Under the pieces are notes generated by a model that worked only from the letters and a program-made list of their open reading frames with translations, was not told the origin of the DNA and made no database searches. Source: Orbilia blumenaviensis (lineage: Eukaryota > Ascomycota > Orbiliomycetes > Orbiliales > Orbiliaceae). From it: a stretch of DNA of 64,000 nucleotides. This document shows, in pieces, positions 21,075 through 34,545 of this stretch (position 1 is the stretch's first letter; every line of letters starts with the position of its first letter). Made by a program: the position numbers and the translations under genes. The stretch covers positions 1,116,001-1,180,000 of the forward strand of contig JAVHNS010000016.1 of NCBI GenBank assembly GCA_036872755.1, read 5' to 3'.

Positions 21075-24000
21075 TGTTATTAACATTATTTCTAAATTAT
21101 TAAAAAAGTTTTTATAATATATGTTATTATATATCTTAAGTTTTACTATAGATATTAATTTAAAATATATTTAATTTTTAAAATTTATTTTTATTTAAAA
21201 AATTTATTTATATATATACAAATATGAATACTCAAAACATAAGTTACTATTTAATAATAATAATTATTATAATTAATATAAACAAATTATATTATTTTTA
21301 TATTTTTAATTAAAATATAATTATATTTTATTAGATTTTATTATAAATACACTAATAAAATTTTTAAGTAATATTTCTACAATTTTACTTTTAATTAAAA
21401 TTTCTAATTTTACTAATTCAGTTTTTATAATTAAAACTATAAATAATTATTTTTTAATTTTTATTAAAAAATATAAAATAATTAAAATTATAATTAAATA
21501 ATATATATAATAATTTATATATAGAATTATTTATTTAATAATTTTTAAATTTAGATTTGTAAAAATAATGTAAAATATCAAAATATATTTTAAATCTAAT
21601 AATTATATTATTATAAATATATTAAAAACATATTTTTAATATTTTTTTATTAAAATTAAAAATTCTAATATATATACAAATATATAAAAATACTTTAAAA
21701 ATATTATGAATATATAAAAAAAATATTATAAATTTATAACTAAAAAATTTAAAAATTTTATTCTTATAAATACAATATTTAATACTTTTTATGCAACTTT
21801 AAATATAATTATTAAATTCTTTATCTAACTATTTATTAATACTATATTTTTTAATAAAAAAATAAAATAAATTTTTAATAATTTTAAAATTTTATTGTTT
21901 TATAATCTATTTATAAAAAAAAATATGAAAAATATTTAAAAAAATATTATTAAATTAAAACAAAAAATTAATATTTTTTAAAATATATCAAAAATATTAG
22001 GTTTAATAATAACTATAATATTTAATATTAAAAAAAAAAAAAATATAAATATATTATAAATTTAAATATATAATTAAATTTAGATTAAACAAATAAAAAA
22101 ACTTATATTAATAATAATTAATAAATTTCAAATTTTAAAAATAAACTATATTTTAAATTTAAGTAAAAAAAAATTATATATTTTTTGTACTTTATTTATA
22201 ATAGAATTAATTACTTGAAAAAAAACTATTAAATAAAGTATATATATTTAAAACTTTAAGATTACAAAATTAAAATTAAAATTAATGTTTATTTTATTAT
22301 ATAAAAATTATATAATATATATATTTTTTATATTATAAATATTATAAGCAAAATAATAAACAATACTATTTTATTTATATAATATTTAAATTTAAAAATA
22401 AATAATTAATTTTATAAAAATTTAATTTTATTTATTAAAAATATATAATTAAAAAATAATTTTACTATACTAATTAAAAAATATGGATAAATTATAATTA
22501 TAATTTTTACTATTATTTTAAATATATAAGAAATTTTTTATATATTTTAAATAATATTAAATTTTTGTTTTATTATAAAATTAATAAATAAAAGTATAAA
22601 TATATAATTTAAACCTTATAAAGTTTTTATTAAAAAAGGAAACTATTTAATAATAAAATTTTCTTTTAATTTTAATATAAAATTCTATATATTGGAAAAT
22701 ATTACTAAATTTATAACAAAAAAATAAAATAGTATTTTTTTTTTTAAAACTTTAATTTTAACAACAACAACAAAATTTTAAAACCCTTCAATTACTACCT
22801 TCATAATTAAAATAATAAACATATTATAATAACATAAAAAACTAGATTATACAAATTAAAAAATAATATATAAAATTATAATTTAAGTTAAAATAGTATT
22901 ATTATCTAATAAATAAAATAATTTAATTTATAAATTTTATATTTTAAGAAAAAGTATTATATATTGAAATATGAATTTTTTTATTAATAAAAAAATATGA
23001 TTTTTTGAATATATTTATATAAATATAATAAATTTATTTAAAATTATATTTTTATATAAACAGTATTTAAATTTTATAAATAAATTATATAAATAAATAA
23101 AATATATATTTATAATCATAAACAAAGTTAGTAAAATAAAATAAATATATTTTTTATATAAAAAAATAAATATTGAATTTATTTTATATAATTTATTATA
23201 TAAATAAAAAAAAAGTTTAACTTTAATTTTAAAATTATAATTATATAAATAAATAATATAAAAAATTTTTTATAAATAAAAATTTAAAAATTCTATTTTA
23301 AATATAATATAAAAATTAAAATTTTTATTTTATATATATATAAATAAAATAAAATTGTAAAATATATAATTAAAATTATATAAAAATTAATATTTATTAT
23401 ATTTATAAAATTAAAATTATTTGAAATTTTTTAATTTAAAACATTTTTTATAACTTATATCATAAATAATTAATTAATTACTTCAAAATTTATATCTCCA
23501 TACAAACAATTTATTAATTCAAAAATAAAATATAATTACCTACATTCATTTAAATACCTCATATACATTACCATATTTAAAAAACAAAAATAAAAACTTC
23601 TTAATTAATATTACATATAAAAAAATATCTTTTTAAATTATATAATAATTTTTAAATAATATAAAATTTAAAATTTATAAAAATATATAATTTTAATTAT
23701 ATAAAATATTATATTTATCAAAAACTCTATATTTGCAAAAAAAAACTTTAATATATATTTTATTAATAAACAATATTAAAAAAAATTTAACATTAATATT
23801 AATTTATTAATCCTAATATTTTTAAATTTTAAAAATATAATATTAATAAAAAATTTAAAAAAAAAAAAACTATATAATAATTAAAAAAAATATTTTAATA
23901 CTTTATTTATTAAAAACTTTATACTTATATAATTAAATTTCTTAATTTTTATTAATAATCCTTTAATATTTAAAATTTTAAAAAAAATAATAAAAATATT

Positions 24001-27000
24001 ATAATTCCTATAAATAAAATTATAAAAAAATAAATTATTTTACAAAAAAATAATAAATTATAAAAAATTAATATAATTATAAAAATATTTATAAATATTT
24101 ATAAATTTTTGTAAATTTAAAACTACACATACATTTTATACAACTATAATTAAATATCTTAATAACAAAAGTTTAATAAATGTAATTATTACATTTATAA
24201 TAATAAATAATATAATAATTAATCTTAATTTACTTTAATTTTATAAAAAAATTATAATTTTAATTAATATAAAAAAATAAAATAAAATTATATATAAAAA
24301 AATTAATTTATTATATAAAAATAAAATATAATATAAATTTTTAAAAATATTATTTAAAATAAAATTAATAAATACATATTAAATTTTTATTTGTAAATAT
24401 ATAAAAAATAAAATTTTATATAAAACAAAATTTATAATAAAAAAATATAAATAAAAATTCAATATATATTACATAAATATTTATATTTTAATAATAAATT
24501 TATATATAATATATTATTAATTTTAGTTATAATTTTAAATTTAAAAATTTATTAATTAAATATTAAAATAGTTTTTTTTAATATTATTTTATTTAAATTA
24601 GAATAGATTATTATAATTATATTAAAAAGTTATATAGTTAAAAATAAAATAAAAATATTTTTATTATTTAAATTTTTATATAAATTAAAATAAATTTTGT
24701 ATTTATAAAATAACAATTTATATAATATTTTTTTAAATAAAGATTTTTTATTTAAAATAGAAATAAGTTTAGTAAATAAATATTTTTATATTATAGATAA
24801 TATAATAATTATTATTTATATTAATAATTTTTTTATAATTGTAAGAAATTTTTTTGTAATATATAAAATAAAAGAAGTTTTTATATTATAATATAAAATT
24901 AAAAATATAAATAAAATTAAATAATTTTTAAAATTATGAATTATATATAATTATATTAATAAAATTATATAAATTAATTAAAAAAAATTATAAAAATATA
25001 TTTAATTAATTTAATATATTTAATTAAAAAATAAAATTAAATTTTATAAATTTAAATATATAATTATTAAAAAATAATAAATAATTATTATTAAAAAAAA
25101 AAATATATAATTTTATTAAAATATATTAAAATTTTTTATATATATTATTTAAAATAATAAAATTAATTTAATTTATATTATAATTAAATTAAGATAATAT
25201 TTTTATATATTTATTAAAGAATATTAAAAAATTATAATATAAATATATTAATATTTAAATATAATTTATAAATATTTTTTATATTATAATTAAAATAGTA
25301 TTAAGAAAAAATAATTATTATTAATATTTAAAAAGTATAGTGATGTAGATTAGGTATAAACTTATGGTTTAAAATTAATAATTTATAAATTTATTTTAAG
25401 ATATGTATATTATTTAATAAATAATATTATTTTATAATTAAATAAATTATAAAAATTTATTATAAAATTTTTTATTAAAATTAAAATAATTATTTTAAAT
25501 TATATAAATTATAAAAGTATATGATTATAAAAATTATTAGAATTTATATTTATATAATTTATATTTAATATATTTATACTTTTATTTTTTATAATATTAT
25601 ATATAAATAATATTTTAGTTATAATTATGAATATTATAAATAAAAACTAATAATAATTTAAGTATTATAATATTTAATATTTCTAAATATATAATAAATT
25701 TAAAAAATATATTTTTAAATTTATATATTTAAAATTTAAAAATCTTATAACTAATATTATAATAAAGTTTTTATATTTATAAATATATAATTATTTATTT
25801 AATAATATAAAATTATTTTAGAATTAAAAAAATAAAAAGAAATTTTATTTTTATATATATAAAATTAAGAAAATTAAAATTTTTAAATTTTAAAATAAAT
25901 AAAATTAATAAAAATAAAATAAAAAACAAATTTTTATAAAAATTAAATAAAATTTGAAATTATTTTAAATATAGTATAAAAATTCTGTAACTTATATATT
26001 ATAATTAATAATAATTTATTTATAAAGTTATAAAATAATTTATATATTTATTTTTATATAAATATAAATAATATTATTTTATAAATTTTATAGAGTTGGT
26101 TTTTTATTTATTATATTTAATAAAGTTTATATTATATTAAATATTAATAACCTATTAATTAGTAATAGGAGTAATTAGGGTAATTAGTATAATTATAATT
26201 ATAGTAAATATAATAATAAAAATAAAAAAAAATTTATTATAAATAGAGTAATAGGAGTAAGCATTATAAAAATAAATATTAAATTAATATTTAAAATTAT
26301 TATATTTAAATATATAAACAAATAAAGAAATTAAAATATTATTATATTTATAATATTAATAAATTTTTATAAAGTTTTAATTATAATATAATTATTATTA
26401 ATAAAAAAAAAATTATTAAATATTATATTATAAATTATATTAATTAATATATAAAATATATAAATATAAATTTATAAAATAATAATTTAATAATATTATA
26501 TATTATTATATATAATAATAAGTTAAAAAAAATTATAAATTATATAATTATATTTAAGGTTTTTACTTGCTATAAAATTTCTAATATTATAATTTTATAA
26601 AATTTAATTAATTATATTTATAAAATTATAATATAAAAAATAATAATTTATTTTAAATATATTTTATATTTATTTTTATATAATAAATATATTTTTTAAA
26701 TTTTATAATAAATATTATTATATATATATAATTTAAATTATAATAATATTAATATTATATTATATAAATATAATAATTAAAATTATTAATAATTATATTA
26801 AAATATGTTAATTTATTTAAATTATTAATTATTACTAAAATTGTAAGAATATTAACACTAATAATTATATTATTATTATTAATATTATTTATAATATTAT
26901 TGGTATATAAAATATTTATAGTTTTAAAAGTATTATTAATATTTTTTATATTATTAGTATTATTATTACTATATTTATATTTATTAATAATAGCAGTTAT

Positions 27001-27814
27001 AATAATTAAATAATATAAAGAGTAAAAACAAAAGTTATTTTAATAAAAATTAAAATTATAAATATAAAAAATTTATATTAATATAAAATAATAAAAAAAA
27101 AAAAATTTTTATAAATATAAAAATAAAAATTATTAATTAAATATTTATTTTTATATATACTATAAAAATTTAAAATATATTATATTAATTATAAAATTAT
27201 ATAATTTAAAATTATAAATAATATTTATAAAATTTATATTATATAAATTATAAAAATTATAAAATTGCACAATTTTATAAATATAATTATTAACATTTAT
27301 AATATAAATTATATAAAATTATATAATAATTTATATAATAATTTATATATATAACTTTTACAATATATAAATAATTAATATTAATTATAATATATAAAAT
27401 TTATATATATAAATGCATAATCTATATTAATAATATTATAATTATATTAATTATTAAAATTCTGAAATATTTTTTTTATACATAATTATATAATTTAATA
27501 TTTTATAATTTATAATATATAAAATATATATAAATATAAAATTATTAAAATTAAAATTTAAAAATTTAATAAATTTAATAAAATTTTTCATTATTTATAA
27601 ATTTTCTAACATTTTTTTAAAGAAATTATAAGATTATAAAAATATAAATTAATATTATATTTTATAATAATAATAGTTCTATAATAAAAAAACCAGTTGT
27701 TTAATTTTATTAATATAATTTAAATTTATATTATAAAATTAATTAATTTATATATATTTTATAAATTATATATTTAAATATTATATTATTTATAATTATT
27801 ATAATAAGTTAAAA

Positions 27815-27987
27815 TATAAGGGATATATATAATAAATTTATAGCTGGGTTTATTTATATTACTTTATAAATAGAGAGTATGATGTGTTACTATTTACACA
27901 CATAATTAATCATCAACCATATAGATATAGATTTACATACATATTGGTACACATATATATATATAGCACTGAGCTTATATCATTACA
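27815..27987 (+). repeat. 3' LTR of copy A
   Basis: Starts TATAAGGGATATA (TG mutated to TA), has TATAAATAGAG, and ends GAGCTTATATCATTACA. It is the same length as the 5' LTR. The sequence just before it (AATAAGTTAAAA) is A-rich and may be the polypurine tract. Confidence 0.85.
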
Positions 27988-27992
27988 ATTAT

Positions 27993-28370
27993 TTAAGTAA
28001 ATGTATTTAAAATACTTTATAAAAATAAGTTAATTACGTATAATAATATTACAATATTTTTTAATTTATATATTATTTATTAAAATTAATTCTTTAAAAC
28101 TTATATGAATTAATTTAATTGCAAATTATCAGTTAATCAGAAAAATAATTTAAATTAATTAAAAACAATTAAAAATATGATAGGAAAAGAACTTATTTAA
28201 TATTTTGTAGATTTATATAATAATATTTATTATGTTAAAATCTATTTTTGTTATTTTAATTATAAACTTTTTCTTTATTTGTAGTATAAAGATATGTTAA
28301 ATATTATGCTTAATAAGTATATTATACAAAATAAATAAAGTAAAAATAATAGCCTAATTGTATTAAGAAT
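27993..28370. other. AT-rich spacer, nothing recognisable
   Basis: A/T-rich sequence between the 3' LTR duplication and the T/G-rich region. No frame or repeat seen. Confidence 0.5.
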
Positions 28371-28828
28371 AAGTTTAAGATTTATGGTGGGATACTGGAT
28401 TATTGTAGTTAAGCCAGTTATTCTTTAAGTAGGTTTTAAATACACCACTAAATATATTTTTGGCGGGTTTAGTAAGGTAGTTAGTGATTAGCACTATATA
28501 TATTAATTGAGAGATACCAAATGTAATAACGTGTGATATATCCTAGATTATTTACTGGTTGAAATTGAAATATAGTTGATTTAAGACTTATGGTTTTTTA
28601 TTGTTTATAGTTTTGATATTAAATTTGATTGATTAATATTTTTTAGTTTTAATAATTTTGGTAATGTTGTTATCTACTTTTTTTTTAAGTTCTTCCTATT
28701 CCAGATTGTATTAAGAGTTAAAGTTGTAGTTGTATGTTATGTTTAGGCACTCTGTTTTTCTGATTAAACAACTATGACAGCTGCAGGTTTCAGCCACACC
28801 AACCAAAGAGTAGTTATTGTTTTATTGA
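28371..28828. other. T/G-rich relic upstream of a decayed frame
   Basis: Less saturated than its surroundings, with G clearly above C on the plus strand. It contains GACAGCTGCAGGTTTCAGCC near 28778. No continuous frame. Confidence 0.4.
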
Positions 28829-29217
28829 ACCATATCACCAGTATGGGCAAGGTTAAAGAAGAATACTAATATTTTGTCAGAGTTGAAGGGCTGCAGGTCG
28901 TTTATTAGCACACCTATTGTTAAAGTTTTGTCCGCCGGTATAAGACAACTAGCTTATTTGGTCAACCCAATTTTTATGTGCTTAATAAAAAAAGACTAGT
29001 AATTATAAATGAATTGGCGGCTGTAAAGGGGTAGATTAGTGAATACGTTGTAAATCCTTATGATAGTGAAATAGGTTTAGTTATATGTTTTAAATTTATT
29101 AGTGAAAATTATAGTAGGAATAGATATGATTTTGTGCTCAGATTTTAGCACTGTCAGCAAGTAGTCTTGGTTGCTGAAGACTTTCATTTCCTTTTTTGCC
29201 TTGATTTGGTGTTGTAA
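28829..29217 (+). pseudogene. Decayed coding relic, product unknown
   Basis: A plus-strand frame runs from 28829 to a TAG at 28997. After a one-base shift in the run of seven A at 28987-28993 it continues to TAA at 29215-29217 with only two internal stops, both TAG (29032 and 29146), consistent with former CAG codons. About 130 codons in all. Amino-acid content looks protein-like, e.g. VKVLSAGIRQLAYLVNP and NPYDSEIGLVICFKF. I do not recognise the family. In a region with C-to-T bias on this strand this looks like a gene or transposon frame in decay, not chance. Confidence 0.4.
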
Positions 29218-31580
29218 ATTGATTGGTTTGACCTAATTTAGTTTGTTGGTTATGATATGGTTGATTTTGAAATATATGCTGTTTTTTGGAAGTTTGTAGT
29301 AAGAAGGGAATTGTTCTGATAGTTTGATGTAGAAGGTAGGGATTTTTTTAATGATGTTTTTGGTTGGGATAATTTTAGTTTGCTTTTTGAAGAGAAGGTA
29401 GATGTTTTTGGGGATTTTGTTGGAGTTGGTGTAGTAGTTACGGCGGACTTTTTTTGGTACCTTATCTTTGAGAATTTGGAACTGGCTCGCATGATAGTTA
29501 CGGGAGGTGGTTTGGTGATCATCTTCATTATAGTTAGTTTTGTTTTTAGAAGAGGCTGGGTTGGAGATATGTTTAGGTTCTTTTTTTTTTTGGGCTTTAA
29601 TAATATTGAATTTTCGCGGATAAACATTTTTGATAATAATATCTTAAAGTTTAGCAGGAATACTAATGAACGTTGTAATGTATTTGATAACTACTATAGT
29701 TTCCTCGCATTTACCAACTTTTTTTTTGATAGTAATTTGTTTTATTTTTTTATAAAATATTTTATTATTAATAATATATATAATATAATTAAACAAAAAA
29801 ATAATAATACCATTAAAATATTATACAAAAAAACTATTAATCATTAATATAAATTTATCTTAAATTTTTGAATAATAAAGTTTAAATATTTTATTAATTA
29901 AAAATTATATGTTAAAATAATTTTAGTGGTATTTAAAATTACAAAACCATTTTTTCATAATATTCAATTTATCAAAATAATAAATATTAATTATAATTCA
30001 CTGCAATTTATCCATTTTCTTTTTAAAGTAGATTAACATTTTATTAATATTTATAACATATGGTTTTATTTGTAGTTTGATTTTTGAAAACTTTTTATTT
30101 AATTAGTTTAGAAGAGTGGTTAGGGATTTAAGTAAATTGTCTATGATGAACCAATTAGTAAATAATTAAATTTAAATAAAAACTGTATATATTTTTCTTA
30201 TAATTTTTATAGTAGTACATTAAATTGTAAATGTTAATATTTAGATGTTATTAATTTTTTTTAATATTATTAATTTTTCAGGGTTTATTTTTTCTTCAAA
30301 CTCAATTTTTATTAGATTGTGAAAAAGATTCAACTTGATATTGATTAAAAAATCCTCTAAATTTACCAAATTTAAATATTTAAACTAATCTTTACTTTCT
30401 TGCTAAACATTTTCTTTATTACCATCACTAGCATTACTAGTATTGGTATTATCTTCGGTATGCTTTTTATTGCTGGATTAAGGGAATAGTTTGTTTAAAA
30501 AATTGGATTCTGGTGAGAATATATTATATGGATTGGATAAATTCTGTGGTTGTTAGCTTGGATGGAAAAAAATAGATGGTCTTAAATTAAATTTGGTTGT
30601 AATAAGGGGAGTATCAATAATTATCAAAGCAAAATTTTTTATTTTTATTTTTTCAAAATCATTAGACTTAGTCTAGTTAATAATAAAATTTTTGAAAACA
30701 TTATTAATTTTATTTTTATTTATATTACTAAGCTTGATGTTATTGAAAATATTAATAATATTTTTAATTTTTGGGTTATTAAATATTTTGTTCTAAATAG
30801 TTTTTGGGTGGAAGACCAGTGATTGAAATCTGTTTTTAATAGGGGAAATAGTAGTGAAAAAAATAGTAGTGATAGAAATAGGAGAAATATTATTTTTATT
30901 TGTTTTTGGGATTAATATTAGTTTTCTTTTTTTTTGGTTTAGATAATTTGTTTTAATGGATTTGTTATTGGAATCATTAAAAAGTCCTTTTTTATTATTA
31001 GCATTTTTTTTTCTTAAATGCTTTGTAGAGAGTAAACTAGATTGTCGCCCTGTTGATCTTTTTGGTTGGTTTTTAGGGTTGGTTGTCTGGAGTTTGGTAT
31101 GGATATCATGATGTTGTCTTTGTTTTAGAAGAGAAGCGCTGGAGTTTTTGAAGATTTTGAAGGATTTTTGGATTATAATGGCTTTAAAGGTATATTAGTG
31201 ATTTATTTTCTAAGTAGAGATTGATAACATATTTATTTAAAATTAAATAATAGTTTTAAGGCGTTGATAATGGTATAATATAATATAATATAATATTTAA
31301 ATTATGTAGGTTGAGTTAATATTAGCAAAATTATTAATAATAGTAGAGTTAGGTTTGATTTATTTTAAAATAATAAATTAAACTTTTTAAAAGGAAGTTA
31401 ATGTTAAAATAAATAAATAAAAATGTATTTAAAAATAAAAAATATAAAGAAAAATAAAATTAAGATAGTAGGTTATTTAAAATTTTTAAAAAAAAATTAA
31501 TGTTAATATAGATAGATAAAAATAAAAATAAAAGGTATAAAAAAAAATAAAATTAAAATAATAAATTATTTAGAATTAGG
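29218..31580. other. T/G-rich relic region, possibly decayed minus-strand coding
   Basis: G exceeds C on the plus strand throughout. Two overlapping frames exist: 29380-29847 (+, 155 aa) and 29250-29627 (-, 125 aa). The minus one is rich in K, S, T and P (e.g. TTTPTPTKSPKTS), as in disordered N-termini of transposon gag-like proteins. The plus one is rich in F, V and I and is probably its shadow. Neither matches a family I know. Towards 31000-31150 the minus strand again reads as K/R/N-rich pieces with stops. Confidence 0.3.
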
Positions 31581-32175
31581 GATTTTATTGAAGCTCACTT
31601 GCTGGATTTGCATTGTAGTATGTATTAAGCCTTTCAGATTTCATGAATTTTAGGAGATATTATAAATGTAAATATGTATGAAAATAATACAAAAGGGCAA
31701 CAACATTAATAATTCTAACTTAAATATTTTTGGAATATTACTCTAAGATACTACAAATTTTGTTAACTATGTAATTAAGCATTTAGTATTCATTTCCAAG
31801 CAACAAGTAGTTAAATGGCCTTTTGATTTCAATAGAGTGGGCTTGAGGCCTGCTGGTAAACCTATATATAAAAAAAAATGCCTAAGATGCTGTAACAGCA
31901 ATGTTAATAATAAAAAAACAACATTTAAAACACTGTAATAGCAATAATGTTATCTAAAGAAAAAAAAAAGTTCAACAGTACTAACAATAATAACAATAAT
32001 AATAATAACAACAATAATAATAATATGGACTTAGAGTTTGCCAGCAAATTCATATAAATAAAAAAAAAAAAATAATTAAAATGCTGTAATATTAATGCTA
32101 TTTAATTGCCTTTTAAAAAGTTTAACAACAATAATAACAATAATAATAATTATAATAGTAGTAATAGTAATAATA
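31581..32175. repeat. Partly duplicated segment with AAT/AAC microsatellites
   Basis: The stretch near 31860-32015 and the stretch near 32050-32150 share the same order of parts: TATATAAA plus A-run, ATGCTGTAA, ...AATGTTA or AATGCTA, AAAAAGTT(C/T)AACA, then AATAATAAC repeats. This suggests a tandem duplication of about 185 bp. No gene. Confidence 0.45.
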
Positions 32176-32448
32176 ATAAGAAGACAAAGAGGAAGGAGGA
32201 AAAAGGGAGGAAGGAAGGAGAAAAGGAGGAAAGGAGAGGAGAGGAGAAGAAGAGGGGAAGAAGAGGGGAAGAAAAGGAGAAGAAAAAAAGAAGAAGAAGA
32301 GAAAAAAAAAAGCAGAGTAGAAGAGAAGAGCAGAAGAGAAGAAAAGAGAAGAGAAAAGAAGAAAAAAAAAAGGAGAAGAAAAGGAAGAGGAAAAAAGGAA
32401 TAAAAAAAAGAGAAAAAAAAAAAAAGAAAAGAAGAGAAAAAAAAGAAG
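32176..32448. repeat. 270-bp purine-only tract (GGA/GAA)
   Basis: Almost every base on the plus strand is A or G, with repeated GAAGAGGGGAA and AAGAGAAGA. Frames on both strands stay open here only because of low complexity. Such tracts can form triplex DNA. It follows directly after AAT/TAG microsatellite. Confidence 0.85.
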
Positions 32449-33554
32449 TTGCCAGTTTTGACAGCAATCAGCCTAAATTTAAATATAAAATTAGTTTATA
32501 TTTCTTAAGGAAGGGTTATATATTTTTATTAATTTTAAATGAGTTTGATTTTTTTATTATTGCCATTATTATCTATAAGTGTTTTAAACATACTTTTATT
32601 TTTAATTTTATTTTTATTTTTATCATCATCCTCATCAAAAGATAAATATAAAATTTTTTTCTCTCCCATGCGCTTTAATAAGTTATAATTTTTTTTTTAC
32701 TCCTTTTCCCCACTATTTAACAAATCCATTCCCATATTAATCTTGGTTTTAACAGTTTTTATAGTTTTTTTTTTGGTTTTTTTCTTTTTGATTTCCTGAT
32801 ATTACTTAATTTTATCCAAATTATACTCTTTTATCATCTACCCAACTTTTTTATTTTATTAGAGTAGATTAATATTTTTTTTGGTTTGGATTGGCTTAAA
32901 TTTAAAAATATTGGGGTAAAAAAAATCGTTAATTAAGATTTTGTGGAAGTATAATAACATAACATAATATTTAAAAATAGTGTAGAATTTGTTTGATTTT
33001 GCTTTTAAAAAAACTTTTATGGAGTCGTTGGGGGCAATTTTAAACTCTACTAAAAACAGTTATTTTATTGAAAAATCAAACATTTTCCTGCAAAATTCTG
33101 ATATATGTTTGGTTTGTTTAGTCGTAGGTTCAAAGAATTTTTTAAAATTCAGAATATTTTTGAAATTATAATCTATCTATTAATACATATACTAATTTTT
33201 AATTTTTTTTTTTAAATTTATGATTTAGAATATAAATTACTGCTTACACTTTTTATATTATATATAGATATATAAAAATAAAAAAAAAGGAATTTTTACT
33301 AATTATAAATAATATTAAAAGTTCCTACTTTAATCTATTTTTAAAAAAAATCAAAAAACTTATTTTAAAATATATCATTAAAATTTTTAATAAGCTAATA
33401 TAGTTTCAGTTTGTATCCTTTCCTCTCCCTATCCTTATTTTCTTTGTAAATTTTAAAATTGTCTGTTTTTCTTTTTTCCACTTTAATCAGAATATTTTTT
33501 ATCTACTCTATTATTAATAAATACTAACATTATTTTTTATTTTTTAAATATTTA

Positions 33555-33593
<39 letters not shown>

Positions 33594-33944
33594 TTGTTTT
33601 TTATTTTATAAATAATTTTTTTTTAGAATTGTTGTTATTAATCCAATATTTTTTTTTAATTATTATATATCAGTTATTATTAAACATGTTTGGTAATATA
33701 ACATTTTTGATTATATTGATTTTAATAATTCTAACTTAATAAGTTCTTAAATAAATTATTTTATACAACTTCATATAACAATAGGTGTTGATAAAAATCC
33801 AATCTTCTACCATATAATAAAATCTACCTAACTAAAAATTAATATAAAAACCAAATTTTATTTTAACTAATATCTCAATCTTCTCAAAATCTTTTGCTGT
33901 TTTATCAAAATATTAGTAATAATATTAATTAATAATTTTAAATA
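32449..33944. other. AT-rich mixed tract with long poly-A run
   Basis: T-rich sequence with a 34-base A run at 33556-33589. The 60-aa frame at 32989-33171 (+) has no recognisable features. Nothing else identified. Confidence 0.4.
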
Positions 33945-34115
33945 TTATAATAAAAAGTAATTTACAACTAATTTACAGCTTATTAGGGGGTCAATACCTT
34001 CAGGCTCAAACTCATACTCCACCAACTTATCAGCATTATCATCACTATCATTATTGTCTTTATCATCGTCGTCCCCACAAACACAAGCATAAGTATAAAC
34101 ATGAGCTATTAATTT
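33945..34115 (-). pseudogene. Coding-like fragment with acidic run, product unknown
   Basis: A minus-strand frame without ATG runs about 50 codons. It reads CVCGDDDDKDNNDSDDNADK followed by LVEYEFEPEGIDPLIS. Codons keep G at first positions, unlike the surrounding AT noise. It could be a surviving exon piece of a gene or transposon protein. I cannot name it. Confidence 0.3.
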
Positions 34116-34207
34116 AATTAAATATTAGTTACTAATTATCTTCTATTAATAAACCCACAAAGGAACCACGAGATACCACATCAAACAAATAAAAAGTAAA
34201 AACACAA

Positions 34208-34545
34208 TCAATACAATCTAATATATATATATATATTCTGAACCCAATTACGAAAGAAAACACAGTACAACATTATAGACAAAACACACAACACAATATA
34301 AAAAAAAACACACAACACGATATAAAAAAGAACACACAACATAATATAGAAAAAAATACATAACACAATATAAAAAAAAACACATAACATAATAAGCATA
34401 AAGCACAGAAAGCACAACTAATACAAACAACATAACAACATCAATAATTAAAAAAATTGAAAATACAACAATCATAAATAAAATACATAAATAAAACAAC
34501 ACACAAACACCAAACACAAACACCGAAACACAAATATCAAAACAC
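34208..34545. repeat. A/C-rich degenerate tandem repeat
   Basis: Between 34255 and 34400 a unit of about 30 bp recurs four to five times: CACACAACACAATATA followed by an A-run. Up to 34545 the sequence stays A/C-rich (CAAACACCAAACACAAACACC). The minus-strand frames here are low-complexity (C/V/F/Y) and not genes. Confidence 0.6.

Larger units (their letters stand above)
20902..27987 (+). mobile_element. Full-length LTR retrotransposon (copy A), 7,086 bp, heavily mutated
   Basis: Two 173-bp LTRs at the ends in direct orientation. Termini are TG at 20902 and CA at 27987, and a perfect 5-bp target duplication ATTAT lies at 20897-20901 and 27988-27992. The interior is over 90 percent A+T by eye with no open frame long enough to test for gag, protease, reverse transcriptase or integrase, so Ty1/copia or Ty3/gypsy cannot be decided. 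Its left part matches copy B (43792-47520); its right part matches copies C, D and E in reverse orientation. This makes it the reference for empty-site comparison elsewhere in the window. Confidence 0.9.

Noticed and set aside
32095..32645. K/E/R-rich and S/F/L-rich long frames over 32095-32645 and 36476-36778
   Set aside because: Produced by purine or pyrimidine tracts; opposite strands are open at the same time and complexity is minimal.
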